A DNA stretch of 64,000 bases from JBPYCR01 sp051846915 (GCF_051846915.1 NZ_JBPYCR010000012.1:1-64000), one strand, 5' to 3'. Counted from the stretch's first letter, positions 8,950 to 18,192 are shown. The notes: generated from the letters alone by a model not told the origin. Translations and numbers: made by a program.

Positions 8950-10095
8950 TTAATCTTTTTTCGTCGCTTCGTTCATCTGCTGCCAGATAGACCCTTGCGC
9001 TTTCTTACCACCTTCAATGCGAGCTAAAGCCATCTGCACTTGCATACGCACTTCAAACTCGGGATCGTCCAATGCCTGTTTCAACGCTGGGATTGCAGTC
9101 TTGTCTCCAAGTTCATATAAAAACATCGCAGCACGCCAACGTACAAGCCGATTGGTGTCCTTTAAGGAGTCCGTCATTTCCGGCATCGCTTCCTTCAATC
9201 CTAAATCTGACAGACAGTCTCCAGCTGTTCGACGTACGTTAACTGCCTTATCTTTCAATGCTTTATACAAGAAAGGCAATACTTCCGGATCTTCAATCAT
9301 GCCAAGTAAAGCAGTCGCGAGACGTCGTACAGAGGATTTCTCATCATCCAATGCTTTGTTTAAGACATCAAGATCCTCCGTTGTAGGTTCGACAATTAGG
9401 TCTAGTGCTGCATATCGTTCTTTCCAGTTCGGACTTTCCAGTATGTCCATCGTTACTTTTTCTTTTGGTTTAGCAGTCGTTTCTTCCACTTTATCTTCAT
9501 TGGAAAAAGCACGCTTTACAAGGTTTGATAATCTGTTCTCATCATAAGTAGCTACTAATTCTTCGACAACCGTATCCCCGATTTCTTTCATGTCGCCATA
9601 ACGCGTACTTTGTTCGACCCATTTTCTTTCCATTAACATGTTAGATGACGCCTTTGATGCTTCCATTACTGCGTTTGTAAATATTTCCGGAAGGCCAAAT
9701 CGCAGCTCTGTATCTCCATCTTCCAATTTCACCTGCATAGGAATATTGCGGAACATTTGCAGAAACACTTTAACCTCTCCATACGGAGCAGTCTCCGGGT
9801 TGCCTGCCGCAATAAAGTTTTCGGTCAATTCCCCGGTAGCTCCGAGTAACTCACGTACTTCAGGCAATATCTCTTCCCATTTTATGCGCGGATTTCGTTG
9901 GATCGTTATAAAATCAAGCACGTGATAAAGCCCTTTGACACCATCAATTTGCAGTAATTTATTTATGTAAGGGGGTGCTGTTTTCCCCTCATCCTTTGAC
10001 TGATAATTATACGTTTCCCCGTCAGGCAGTGATTCATCTAAGTTGACCTTCATAGAATGTGGACTTGGAGTTGGTTCGATGGAAACAATTTTCAA
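8950..10095 (-). CDS. YpgR/CvfC-type Nfu-N and HEAT-repeat protein
   Basis: About 381 aa from the TTG at 10095, which has AAGGG eight bases upstream and gives the N-terminus MKIVSIEPTPSPHSMKVN typical of this family. Residues 1-85 form an Nfu/NifU N-terminal-like domain. From ~210 to the end are HEAT-like repeats (LIVEPTTEDLDVLNKALDD, SSVRRLATALLG, VNVRRTAGDCLSDLG, NRLVRWRAAMFLYELGD, FEVRMQVQMALARI). The S. aureus homologue CvfC was described as a conserved virulence factor; the molecular role is unknown. A scaffold function is inferred from the repeats. The longer reading from 10173 adds a Lys/Ile-rich, unlikely N-terminus. Confidence 0.82.
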   Translation of the reverse strand: MKIVSIEPTPSPHSMKVNLDESLPDGETYNYQSKDEGKTAPPYINKLLQIDGVKGLYHVLDFITIQRNPRIKWEEILPEVRELLGATGELTENFIAAGNPETAPYGEVKVFLQMFRNIPMQVKLEDGDTELRFGLPEIFTNAVMEASKASSNMLMERKWVEQSTRYGDMKEIGDTVVEELVATYDENRLSNLVKRAFSNEDKVEETTAKPKEKVTMDILESPNWKERYAALDLIVEPTTEDLDVLNKALDDEKSSVRRLATALLGMIEDPEVLPFLYKALKDKAVNVRRTAGDCLSDLGLKEAMPEMTDSLKDTNRLVRWRAAMFLYELGDKTAIPALKQALDDPEFEVRMQVQMALARIEGGKKAQGSIWQQMNEATKKD

Positions 10096-10169
10096 TTTAA
10101 ACACCCTTTTCTGCTTAAAGTATATTTTATCATCAATTTTATTATCTATTATAAAAAAGAGATTTTTCT

Positions 10170-10313
10170 TCAACCACGAAAAAGTTTAACCCACCCCATG
10201 ATCGATAGGATGAGTATGATTAGCCAAAACCCACCTTGTCGCCACACCCGCGGAATAGAAAGCCACCAGGAGGCAATTTTTAGCAGTGCATTATTTCCGT
10301 TGTTATTTTGCAC
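10170..10313 (-). CDS. Small membrane protein, 47 aa
   Basis: GTG start at 10313 with AGAGGTG six bases upstream, stop TGA at 10170. The 47-residue product starts MQNNNGNNALLKI, contains five tryptophans, and has one hydrophobic segment (FWLIILILSIMGWV) flanked by basic residues (WRQGG before, KLFRG after). Good ribosome site, clean placement between ypgR and the amidase gene and membrane-like composition argue it is real. No homologue is known to me. The plus-strand open frame over the same bases has no ribosome site and is rejected. Confidence 0.62.
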   Translation of the reverse strand: MQNNNGNNALLKIASWWLSIPRVWRQGGFWLIILILSIMGWVKLFRG

Positions 10314-10439
10314 AACAAACACCTCTTTTTACGAACAAGGATGAAAATTGGTTCTTACCATATTATGCGCTAAAAGAGCATGACTGTAAACAGAATGAGT
10401 AGCAAACCACATTCTGCCATTGAAGGTAATTTCTATTTT

Positions 10440-11306
10440 TCATCGCAGGCGAAGCTTCATTCCAATTTGTAAATGTTTCGGATCAACACCATCATTTAAT
10501 TTGACCAATTCTTTTACTGTTATATTGTTCGACTGGGCGATCTGCCAAAGCGTATCTCCTATATGAACGGTATGAGTGGCTGGCTGATCAGAGGCTTTCA
10601 CAATAACTTCCTGCCCTATTTGAAGGCGCTCTGGTTCAATCCCTTCATTTAATTGAAGCAGCTCTCGTAACGTTACATGGTATGTTTTTGCTATCTTCCA
10701 AAGTGTATCTCCCTGTTGGGCGATATGGATCCGGTTTTTGTTATTAATTGTTTTTCTTTTCACCTTTAACCCGAACGCCTCACCGATACCTTCCGCATGC
10801 CCCCTAGCTATCTTATTGAGAAATGCCGCCGTTTTTAAATGTTCAGCATCTTCACGATGATCAATGAACCCACTTTCCGTAAGTAAAGCAGGCATTGCCG
10901 ATTCACGAAGCATATGAAAATTTGCTTCTTTCCTCCCACGATCCGTAAATTCAGTCCGGTTCACGATTGCACGGTGAATCTTCTGTTGCAGACGCACCGT
11001 CTCTTGCTTTTTCCTGTATAGGCCGTTATAAACATACGACTCAAATCCTTGACCTCCTCCTGCATTGATATGAATGGAAACTAGATAATCCGCTTTCCAA
11101 CGATTCGCCATTCTCGTTCGTTCCCGCAATGGCAACGTTCGATCTTCTGTACGAGATAGTTTTACCATTAGCCCTTTAAATTCTTTTTGTAATATGTCCC
11201 GAAGTTTTAATGAAACGTGTAAACAAATATCCTTTTCCTTTAACCCATTCGCCACTGCCCCAGGATCCGTTCCCCCATGACCCGGATCAATAAAGATTTT
11301 TACCAT
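10440..11306 (-). CDS. CwlC-type N-acetylmuramoyl-L-alanine amidase with two LysM domains
   Basis: 288 aa from the ATG at 11306, preceded by AAGGGGG. Amidase_3 zinc hydrolase that cuts the bond between MurNAc and L-alanine. Residues 1-180 follow B. subtilis CwlC closely as I recall it: MVKIFIDPGHGGTDPGA, SRTEDRTLPLRERTR, SIHINAGGG, and LRESAMPALLTESGFID with the catalytic Glu. There is no signal peptide, as in CwlC, which acts in mother-cell lysis at the end of sporulation. The C-terminus has two LysM repeats (GDTLWKIAKTY.., GDTLWQIAQSN..) where CwlC has SPOR repeats. Role in sporulation is inferred. Confidence 0.88.
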   Translation of the reverse strand: MVKIFIDPGHGGTDPGAVANGLKEKDICLHVSLKLRDILQKEFKGLMVKLSRTEDRTLPLRERTRMANRWKADYLVSIHINAGGGQGFESYVYNGLYRKKQETVRLQQKIHRAIVNRTEFTDRGRKEANFHMLRESAMPALLTESGFIDHREDAEHLKTAAFLNKIARGHAEGIGEAFGLKVKRKTINNKNRIHIAQQGDTLWKIAKTYHVTLRELLQLNEGIEPERLQIGQEVIVKASDQPATHTVHIGDTLWQIAQSNNITVKELVKLNDGVDPKHLQIGMKLRLR

Positions 11307-11579
11307 TATAAAATCCCCCTTCAAAACGATTGATGAAGCAAGACGCCAACTATTTGGCTGTCTGCTCATTATTACAATCGAATAATGAAGGAGGTAGGTG
11401 GCATTTTTTTATGGAAAATTAGGTTAAGCTCGTGTTTCACACTTGTTCTTAATTAGTTTTCTATTGCTATGGAGTGATTTATTTCTGTGACGCGCGATGT
11501 TCACCTGCTTACGCGCGTTACTCTGTCGCTGATGCGCTGTGCTCCATATTCATAAAGGATAAGGCAATGTGCTAAACTC

Positions 11580-12869
11580 CTAAACTTCTATTCCACAGCT
11601 TTCAGCTAGTAATTCTACTAAATGAACGACTTCAACCTGATCTTTTAACCCTTCACGTTCAACGCCTAGCTTCATTTGTAAATGACAACCAGGGTTCGTC
11701 GTTACGATCATTTCTGGTTTTACTTTTTCAACATGTGTCATTTTTTCATCCAAAATATCCATTGATTCATTGTAATTGACGATATTATAAATACCGGCTG
11801 AACCGCAGCACATATGTTGATCCGGTAGTTCTTTAAACGTAATTCCTGGTACCGAATGAAGAAGTGCCAACGGTTCATTCGTTCGTTTCTGCACATTGCT
11901 CATATGACAGGATGGCTGGTACGTTACTAATCGATCAATCTCTTTTTCAAGTGGTAACGACAACGTATTTAATATCACACTAATATCCACATTCTTTTCA
12001 GCAAATGCTTTTGCTCGTGCATGTAATTCCGGTTCATCATTTGCAAATAAATGGTCATATTCAACGAGCATCGCACCACAACCGCCAATGCTGTTTACGA
12101 TATAATCAAAATCGTATTTTTCAAATGCTTCAATGTTTTCCAAAGCAAGCTTTTTTGTAATCTCCGTTTCTCCACTATGACTTTGCAACGCACCACAACA
12201 TGTTTGCTCTTTAATCACCGTAACTTCACATCCAGCTGCTTGAAGGAGCTTTATGCTTTTTGTATTAATCGACGAAAACATTGTATCCATAATACATCCC
12301 GTGAAAAATCCAATCTTATAGGCAGGTTTTAACTGAGCAGGATAATGTTCTGCACGTTTTCTGCGTTGCATAACACCTTCGACTTTCGGCAAAATTTTCT
12401 CAAACGAACGTAGATTTTCCGGTAATACGTTCGTCAATTTCGTCGTTTGCACAACACGCTGCATGCCTGTCTTTTGATAAGCCGCCATACCTGCTCCAGC
12501 AAGCCCAAGTATTTTTTTATTTGACAGTACACCATCGAAAACAAACTCCTGAAATAACTTCGCGCGCTTGGATTGTTTCTCTTTTTTGTCAGCAACGATC
12601 GCCGCTTTCGCCGACTCTAAAATTTTACCGTACTGCACATTCGTTGGACAAACAACCTCACATGCTCGGCAACCTAAACATAGATTAATAGGTGCCTCCA
12701 ACTCGGAATAAGTAATTTTCCCCTCAGCAGCCATTTTCACTAAATTAATACGCCCTCTTGGGGAATGTGTTTCTTTTTCCATCGTGACATAAGTCGGACA
12801 AGCTGGGAGGCAATAGCCACACTGTACACAATCAAACGTTTCTTCATATGCAAGTTCATGCTTAATCAT
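11580..12869 (-). CDS. glcF: Glycolate oxidase iron-sulfur subunit
   Basis: 429 aa, matching B. subtilis YsfD. It relays electrons from the flavin subunit GlcD. Two 4Fe-4S clusters are predicted from CVQCGYCLPACP (residues ~15-26) and CLGCRACEVVCP (~63-74). Two cysteine-rich CCG domains follow, with TCCGAL and SCHMSN...MCCGSAG. The ATG overlaps the 3' end of glcD by eight bases, so the two are translationally coupled. Together they oxidise glycolate (or D-lactate-like 2-hydroxy acids) to the 2-oxo acid. The third subunit GlcE of E. coli is absent, as is usual in Bacillus. Confidence 0.92.
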   Translation of the reverse strand: MIKHELAYEETFDCVQCGYCLPACPTYVTMEKETHSPRGRINLVKMAAEGKITYSELEAPINLCLGCRACEVVCPTNVQYGKILESAKAAIVADKKEKQSKRAKLFQEFVFDGVLSNKKILGLAGAGMAAYQKTGMQRVVQTTKLTNVLPENLRSFEKILPKVEGVMQRRKRAEHYPAQLKPAYKIGFFTGCIMDTMFSSINTKSIKLLQAAGCEVTVIKEQTCCGALQSHSGETEITKKLALENIEAFEKYDFDYIVNSIGGCGAMLVEYDHLFANDEPELHARAKAFAEKNVDISVILNTLSLPLEKEIDRLVTYQPSCHMSNVQKRTNEPLALLHSVPGITFKELPDQHMCCGSAGIYNIVNYNESMDILDEKMTHVEKVKPEMIVTTNPGCHLQMKLGVEREGLKDQVEVVHLVELLAESCGIEV

Positions 12870-14325
12870 CTGTTAACACCAACTTCTGTCCAGGCTTCGG
12901 GAAGATTTTCCCCGGATTTAAAATATTGTTCGGGTCCCAGCTTTCTTTAATTCGTTTCATCATATCGAGACCGATGGCACCTAGCTCCATTTCCATGAAT
13001 GGTGCTTTTAATGTTCCAATGCCATGTTCGCCGGATAACGTTCCTCCGAGTTCCACAGCTGCTTCAAATATTTCCTCCACAGCTAATTCAACGCGTCTCA
13101 TTTCCTCATGATCCCTTTTATCCGCAATAATATTCGGGTGCAGATTGCCATCTCCGGCATGACCAAATACAACCAAATCAATCTTGTATTTATTTTTAAT
13201 TTCTTTTAATCTCGCAAACATATCTGGTATCTTGCTTCTTGGTACCGTAGCGTCTTCTGATATTTTCGTAGGCTTCTTTCGTACAATTGCTGGAGAAACG
13301 AGTTTACGAGCTCGCCATAATTCATTCTCCTCTTCCTTCGTATGTGCAATTCGCACTTCCCGGGCACCTGCTGCAGCAAATACATCTTGTACATTGTTAA
13401 TTTCGTCTTCAATTGCCGCTGGATGTCCATCCAGCTCCACTAACAGCATCGCCTCCACATCTGTCGGGAGCCCCAACGGTTCGTATTCCTCTACAGCATT
13501 GATGGAATCATGATCCATGATTTCCAGTTTAGACGGCAATATTCCCGCCTGAAGTGTTTTGGAAATGGCTGCACCTGCATTTACCAAATCATCAAACAAC
13601 GCCATCAATGTTTTCGTCGCTCGAGGTTTTGGGCTCAACCGCAACGTCGCTTCCGTAATAATTCCAAGCGTGCCTTCTGAACCGACAATTAATTTCGTTA
13701 AATCATATCCGGTAACATTTTTAATCGTTCGACCACCAGTACGAATGACTTCTCCCTCGGGAGTTACAACTTCCAAACCGATCACATAATCTTTAGTGAC
13801 CCCATATTTCAGGCCCCTCGGCCCACCTGAATTTTCTGCCAAATTTCCGCCAATCGTCGACACATGCGAACTACTCGGATCAGGGGGGTAAATCATTCCG
13901 AACTCCAATGCAGCCGTGTTAATGTCTGACGTCAATACGCCTGGGGAAACAACCGCCACCATATCTTCCGGATCGACGAGAAGGTGATCATCCCAGTTGG
14001 ACAAGTCGAGCACAATTCCGCCTTGGACCGGGAGTGGTCCACCGCTTAAACTCGTTCCTTGTCCTCTTGGATACACAGGAATTTCATATGTATTGGCCAG
14101 ATTCATAATCGCTGCCACTTCCTCCGTTGATTCCGGCTGAACAACAACTTCCGGTAAAAACATGCCAAACGATGCATCAAACGCATAACTGTATAGGTCA
14201 GCATGGTCGGTTAATATGCGCTTGCTCTCAGGAATAATTTCCGCAAGTAATGGCATCCATGCTGCTTTATTAGTATCTATTTTTTCCTTTACACTACCTT
14301 CTTTTTCTCTTTCTTTTGCTTCCAT
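12862..14325 (-). CDS. glcD: Glycolate oxidase FAD subunit
   Basis: 487 aa, matching B. subtilis YsfC. FAD-binding type 4 domain with the dinucleotide-binding blocks YPRGQGTSLSGG (~100), STIGGNLAENSGG (~166) and GSEGTLGIITEATLRL (~215). The FAD oxidase C-terminal domain has VVFGHAGDGNLHPN and GTLSGEHGIGTLK. Substrate is a 2-hydroxy acid, most likely glycolate from phosphoglycolate salvage; D-lactate is an alternative within the family. GTGGAGG precedes the ATG. First gene of the glcDF operon. Confidence 0.92.
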   Translation of the reverse strand: MEAKEREKEGSVKEKIDTNKAAWMPLLAEIIPESKRILTDHADLYSYAFDASFGMFLPEVVVQPESTEEVAAIMNLANTYEIPVYPRGQGTSLSGGPLPVQGGIVLDLSNWDDHLLVDPEDMVAVVSPGVLTSDINTAALEFGMIYPPDPSSSHVSTIGGNLAENSGGPRGLKYGVTKDYVIGLEVVTPEGEVIRTGGRTIKNVTGYDLTKLIVGSEGTLGIITEATLRLSPKPRATKTLMALFDDLVNAGAAISKTLQAGILPSKLEIMDHDSINAVEEYEPLGLPTDVEAMLLVELDGHPAAIEDEINNVQDVFAAAGAREVRIAHTKEEENELWRARKLVSPAIVRKKPTKISEDATVPRSKIPDMFARLKEIKNKYKIDLVVFGHAGDGNLHPNIIADKRDHEEMRRVELAVEEIFEAAVELGGTLSGEHGIGTLKAPFMEMELGAIGLDMMKRIKESWDPNNILNPGKIFPKPGQKLVLTDD

Positions 14326-14970
14326 GATGTACCTCCACTATTTTGAATATCATTACCACGAGTATTCCTAAGCTTTACACATAGCGTTCATTAGGTGCTC
14401 CGCTTCTGCCTGGTAAGCCGAATCCTCATATTTATTTTTAATTTTCTTAAATATTGACTTGCCTTAAAAAATAACAATTTTTCGTTTATCATTCCGGCCA
14501 AGATTTTTGGAAAGGAATATTTTAACGCTTTCAAATGAAGATTAGCTAAATCACCATCATTTCCGTTAGAAACCTTTCAATCTTTACGTAAACACGCTCT
14601 AATTTACGTACTTGTTCCGTCTTTGAAGCATTCTCGTATACGGTGCAATTTTCCATTATTTCATCTTATGATATAATTTTACCAGTACTAAAATCAGGAT
14701 GTGTTCATTCGTGCTATTTGCTTAGAGATATTTTTCTTTATATATTGATAACTATATAATATGAATGAAAGTGCTATTATAAAACTAGTAATCGTTTGTT
14801 TTATGTAAGGTTTATAGATTTAGATTAGTATTACATATTTAATTATAACTTGTATTACAACCATACAACATTTTCGGTGAATAAATCAACTCTTTTTGCA
14901 ATTGACTGACAAAATCTAGGAAATAATTTATGAAGTTTTATTAGTCAGCAAATTTTGGCTCTATTTCCAC
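14326..14970. other. Long AT-rich gap, no gene seen
   Basis: About 650 bases upstream of glcD with no open frame carrying a ribosome site. It must hold the glcDF promoter. A TTGACT-like box near 14454 and several TATAAT-like stretches (around 14672 and 14755) exist, but I cannot choose between them by eye in such AT-rich sequence. Confidence 0.4.
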
Positions 14971-15017
14971 AAATAAAATTGCTGTCCCAAAAGGAGATTA
15001 ACCTTTATAGGACAGCA
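14971..15017 (-). terminator. Hairpin terminator after the 49-aa gene
   Basis: TGCTGTCC (14980-14987) pairs with GGACAGCA (15010-15017). Read leftwards, the stem is followed by ATTTTATTT; read rightwards it is followed by TTTTTATTT, so it may work in both directions. It begins just past the stop of the small gene at 15025. Confidence 0.75.
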
Positions 15018-15024
15018 TTTTTAT

Positions 15025-15174
15025 TTATCGTTTTCGCTTGTTTTTCTTATTATCCAAATTCAAAAATTCACTTTCATTACTGAACTCCACGTCGTTTTTC
15101 GGTTCGGTATTATACTTGATAACATTTCGTTGCTTGTTCTTATCTTTGTTTTTATTTTTGTTCTCCTCTGACAT
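15025..15174 (-). CDS. Small hydrophilic Lys/Asn-rich protein, 49 aa
   Basis: ATG at 15174 with a near-perfect AGGAGGG site, stop TAA at 15025, then a terminator. The product starts MSEENKNKNKDKNKQRN and ends DNKKNKRKR; it is highly charged, has no Cys or Trp and no membrane segment, and is probably disordered. The composition recalls small spore or nucleic-acid-associated proteins of Bacillaceae, but I recognise no named family. A second protein of similar style lies at 38918-39022. Real gene likely from the ribosome site and terminator; function unknown. Confidence 0.68.
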   Translation of the reverse strand: MSEENKNKNKDKNKQRNVIKYNTEPKNDVEFSNESEFLNLDNKKNKRKR

Positions 15175-15409
15175 AACATTACCCTCCTATAGGCATAATT
15201 ATTCTTAGCATGCCTCGGAATGTAAGTATTATGCTTTTAATTATCAATAGCCCCTTAATTAAAGTGTGCATTTTTCCTATCCACTGTCAGTACTTCATGA
15301 TTCCTTCACATTCTTTTTATAACCTATGACAAAAGTCACTTATTAACAGTGTACTTAGGAATATGATGAACATATCAATTAATTTATCAAATGTTGGAGG
15401 GATTTATTT

Positions 15410-16153
15410 ATGGTAGAAACTGTGGAAACATACGATGGCTGGTATTCCCTACATGACTTCAGAACGATAGACTGGGAAAAGTGGCAGCAAACAGAAAAAA
15501 CAAAACAAACGAACGCTTTAAACGAACTTCACGAATTATTAGCGAAGTGGCAACTCATAGAAGATAACAAACAAGGGAGTCATGCACTTTTTTCCATCAT
15601 TGGTCAAAAGGCGGATCTTATGTTCATGTTTCTTCGACCAACAATGAAAGAACTGAACCAACTTGAAAATGAATTTAATAAAACAATGATGGCTCATTAT
15701 TTCAAACCTATTTATTCTTTTGTGTCTATTATCGAAAAAAGTTCTTATACAAAGCCAACTCAAAACCCGTATGAAGATCCTGCCATGCGAAGCAAACTTT
15801 TCCCAGTCATTCCAAAAACGGAATATGTTTGTTTTTATCCGATGAGTAAACTGCGGGGCGAAACAAATAATTGGTATCAGCTGCCGAAATCCGAACGCGG
15901 AAAAATGATGTTTGATCATATTAAGACAGCAAAACCTTTTACAGAAAAAGTAAAACGGATTATCACTGGAGCAATGGGGCTGGACGATTATGAATGGGGC
16001 GTATCCCTATTTTGCGATGATCCTCTTCCATTCAAAAAACTTATTTATGATACACGGTTTGATGAAGTAAGTGCAAAATATGGTAACTTCGGATCATTTT
16101 ATATCGGCACCCATGTATCTAAAGAAGAAATTAACGCTTATTTTCTGGACTAA
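15410..16153 (+). CDS. hemQ: Coproheme decarboxylase (HemQ/ChdC)
   Basis: 247 aa, full length for the Firmicute HemQ group (B. subtilis YwfI) of the chlorite dismutase fold. It performs the last step of the coproporphyrin-dependent heme pathway, decarboxylating two propionates of coproheme with hydrogen peroxide. The catalytic tyrosine is in CFYPMSKLRGETNNW (Tyr143) and the heme-ligand histidine in KMMFDHIK (His170). N-terminal block YDGWYSLHDFRTIDW is typical. Start ATG follows TTGGAGGG. Stand-alone gene, convergent with rocA; a shared terminator lies between. Confidence 0.93.
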   Translation: MVETVETYDGWYSLHDFRTIDWEKWQQTEKTKQTNALNELHELLAKWQLIEDNKQGSHALFSIIGQKADLMFMFLRPTMKELNQLENEFNKTMMAHYFKPIYSFVSIIEKSSYTKPTQNPYEDPAMRSKLFPVIPKTEYVCFYPMSKLRGETNNWYQLPKSERGKMMFDHIKTAKPFTEKVKRIITGAMGLDDYEWGVSLFCDDPLPFKKLIYDTRFDEVSAKYGNFGSFYIGTHVSKEEINAYFLD

Positions 16154-16290
16154 TACTTGTTTGAAACCAAAATGAAGAAGAACGATCTGTGCATTAGCAG
16201 CTTTGTCCGTTTTTTATTTTAGGATGTGTTGCATCCTATCGACGCCGTCTATTTATATACTGAATATTAGTCTAATGTAATTAAAGTAAT

Positions 16291-16328
16291 AAAGGCAGAC
16301 ACCCTCTGATGATGGATGTCTGCCTTTT
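16291..16328. terminator. Bidirectional terminator between hemQ and rocA
   Basis: GGCAGACA (16294-16301) pairs perfectly with TGTCTGCC (16317-16324), with AAA before and TTTT after the stem. It lies between two convergent genes and can end both transcripts. Confidence 0.85.
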
Positions 16329-16391
16329 ATTCATACAAAACTGCATAAAAAACAATGCTAGTTTTCTTAAAAAGTTTTATACCGTCCTATA

Positions 16392-17945
16392 TTAAAACAT
16401 TTCTGAAGTCGTTTTTCCTTGCATGTGGTGGATCAAGTAGTCCGGACCACCCGCTTTGGAGTCGGTTCCTGACATGTTGAAGCCGCCAAATGGTTGGTAA
16501 CCAACGATTGCTGCGGTACACCCGCGGTTGAAGTACAAGTTACCTACATGGAAATCTTCTCTTGCTTGCTCAAGATGCTCTCGGTTGTTTGTGATAACTG
16601 AACCGGTCAAGCCATAGTCCGTGTTGTTCGCAATTTCAATTGCTTCGTCAAAATCTTTAGCTTTTGCAAGAGCAACAACCGGGCCAAAGATTTCTTCCTG
16701 CATAATACGCGCTTCTGGATCAAGATCCGCAAATACCGTCGGCTGAATGAACCAGCCTTTCGAATCATCACCGGTTCCACCTGCAATTAGTTTGCCTTCT
16801 TCTTTACCGATGTCAATGTAACTCGTAATTTTATCGTACGCAGCCTGATCAATGACAGGACCTGTATACGTTTCATTCGTTGCTGGGTCACCGGCAGCCA
16901 TTTCATTCGCAAGTTCGGCAACGCGGTCTTTTACTTGATCATATACGTCTTCATGGATAACTGCGCGGGAACAAGCGGAACACTTCTGGCCGGAGAAACC
17001 AAATGCCGATTGGACGATTGATTGTGCCGCAAGTTCAAGATCAGCCTCATTATCTACAACGATCGTATCTTTTCCGCCCATTTCAATAATCGTACGCTTA
17101 AGCCATTTTTGCCCTTTATCTTCGTGTACGACAGCCGCACGTTCAAAAATCCGTGTACCGACTTCTCGAGAACCTGTGAAACTGATAAAACGTGTGCGTG
17201 GGTGGTCGACTAAATAGTCACCGACTTCGCTTCCAGGTCCTGGTATATAGTTGACTACACCTGCAGGCATGCCAGCTTCCTCAAGCACTTCCATAAACTT
17301 ATATGCGATAACTGGTGTTGTACTTGCTGGTTTCAATAACACCGTATTTCCCGTTACCATAGCAGCAACCGTTGTTCCTGCCATAATCGCAAACAAGAAG
17401 TTCCACGGGGAAATAACGAGCCCGACACCGAGTGGAATATAATGGAATTGGTTATGCTCGATCGGACGGCTATTTACCGGTGCCCCGTCTTTTAATTCCA
17501 GCATTTGACGTCCATAATATTCAAGAAAGTCAATCCCCTCAGCCGTATCCGCATCGGAATCTTTCCACGGTTTTCCGCCTTCTTTAACTAAATGTGCCGT
17601 GAACTCATGTTTCCGGCGTCGAATAATTGCTGCAGCACGGAATAAAATATCGGCACGGACTGCCGGATCCGTTTTTCTCCACCATTCAAACGTTTCATCC
17701 GCTACTTTCATCGCTTTTTCTGCTAAATCTTTATTAGATTTAGACACATAACCAATTACTTCCTCACGATTGGCCGGATTAACGGAAACAATTTTTTCGT
17801 CCGTTGTCACGCGCTCGCCGCCAATAATTAGCGGGTATTCTTTACCTAAATCAGCCTCAACTTTTTTCAATGCTTCCTGCATCGCCTGTTTGTTTTCTTC
17901 AATCGTAAAATCCGTAAATGGCTCGTGCGTGTATGGAACTACCAT
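16392..17945 (-). CDS. rocA: L-glutamate gamma-semialdehyde (P5C) dehydrogenase
   Basis: 517 aa, the usual size of RocA/PutC. It oxidises 1-pyrroline-5-carboxylate/glutamate semialdehyde to glutamate with NAD+, the last step in proline, arginine and ornithine breakdown. Aldehyde dehydrogenase motifs: SPWNFLFAIMAG, FTGSREVG, catalytic Glu in IEMGGKD (~290) and catalytic Cys in GQKCSACSR (~324), with EEIFGPVVALAKA near 420. GGAGG precedes the ATG. A divergent XRE-cupin regulator and a large dyad lie upstream, suggesting local control. Proline dehydrogenase is not in the window. RocA and PutC cannot be told apart by eye. Confidence 0.93.
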   Translation of the reverse strand: MVVPYTHEPFTDFTIEENKQAMQEALKKVEADLGKEYPLIIGGERVTTDEKIVSVNPANREEVIGYVSKSNKDLAEKAMKVADETFEWWRKTDPAVRADILFRAAAIIRRRKHEFTAHLVKEGGKPWKDSDADTAEGIDFLEYYGRQMLELKDGAPVNSRPIEHNQFHYIPLGVGLVISPWNFLFAIMAGTTVAAMVTGNTVLLKPASTTPVIAYKFMEVLEEAGMPAGVVNYIPGPGSEVGDYLVDHPRTRFISFTGSREVGTRIFERAAVVHEDKGQKWLKRTIIEMGGKDTIVVDNEADLELAAQSIVQSAFGFSGQKCSACSRAVIHEDVYDQVKDRVAELANEMAAGDPATNETYTGPVIDQAAYDKITSYIDIGKEEGKLIAGGTGDDSKGWFIQPTVFADLDPEARIMQEEIFGPVVALAKAKDFDEAIEIANNTDYGLTGSVITNNREHLEQAREDFHVGNLYFNRGCTAAIVGYQPFGGFNMSGTDSKAGGPDYLIHHMQGKTTSEMF

Positions 17946-18009
17946 GAATAAAAACCTCCAATTATTTCAATGTATTTTTTCAAACTAAGCTAAAATACTA
18001 GCTCTTCAT

Positions 18010-18048
18010 TTAAAGTAAATCTTAAATATAATTTAAGTATTACTTTAA
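18010..18048. promoter_or_regulatory. Nested dyad upstream of rocA, candidate operator
   Basis: TTAAAGTAA (18010-18018) mirrors TTACTTTAA (18040-18048), and inside it CTTAAA (18021-18026) mirrors TTTAAG (18032-18037). The 39-bp symmetric site lies 65 bp before rocA and between the divergent genes, a sensible place for a dimeric regulator such as the adjacent XRE-cupin protein. The binding protein is inferred. Confidence 0.5.
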
Positions 18049-18110
18049 TCCAATATAAATTTTACATTAATCTAAACAGGCTGTCAAATAGGCGCTTCCT
18101 TATTATTTTT

Positions 18111-18149
18111 CGTATTAATACGCCTAAAATGATGTGATTATGATATAAT
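18111..18149 (+). promoter_or_regulatory. Palindrome and extended -10 promoter of the XRE-cupin gene
   Basis: A perfect 12-bp palindrome CGTATTAATACG (18111-18122) is followed by TGATATAAT (18141-18149), an extended -10 element (TG-n-TATAAT) without a clear -35 box. The palindrome covers the -35 region, so autoregulation by the downstream protein is plausible. Confidence 0.5.
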
Positions 18150-18192
18150 CCAAATAAGAAAGTAAATGAAAACATCGTTTAGTGGAGGAATT

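Noticed and set aside
10057..10344. Plus-strand 95-aa open frame
   Set aside because: Runs across the ypgR start and the minus-strand 47-aa gene; no ribosome site and basic, low-complexity product. A shadow frame.
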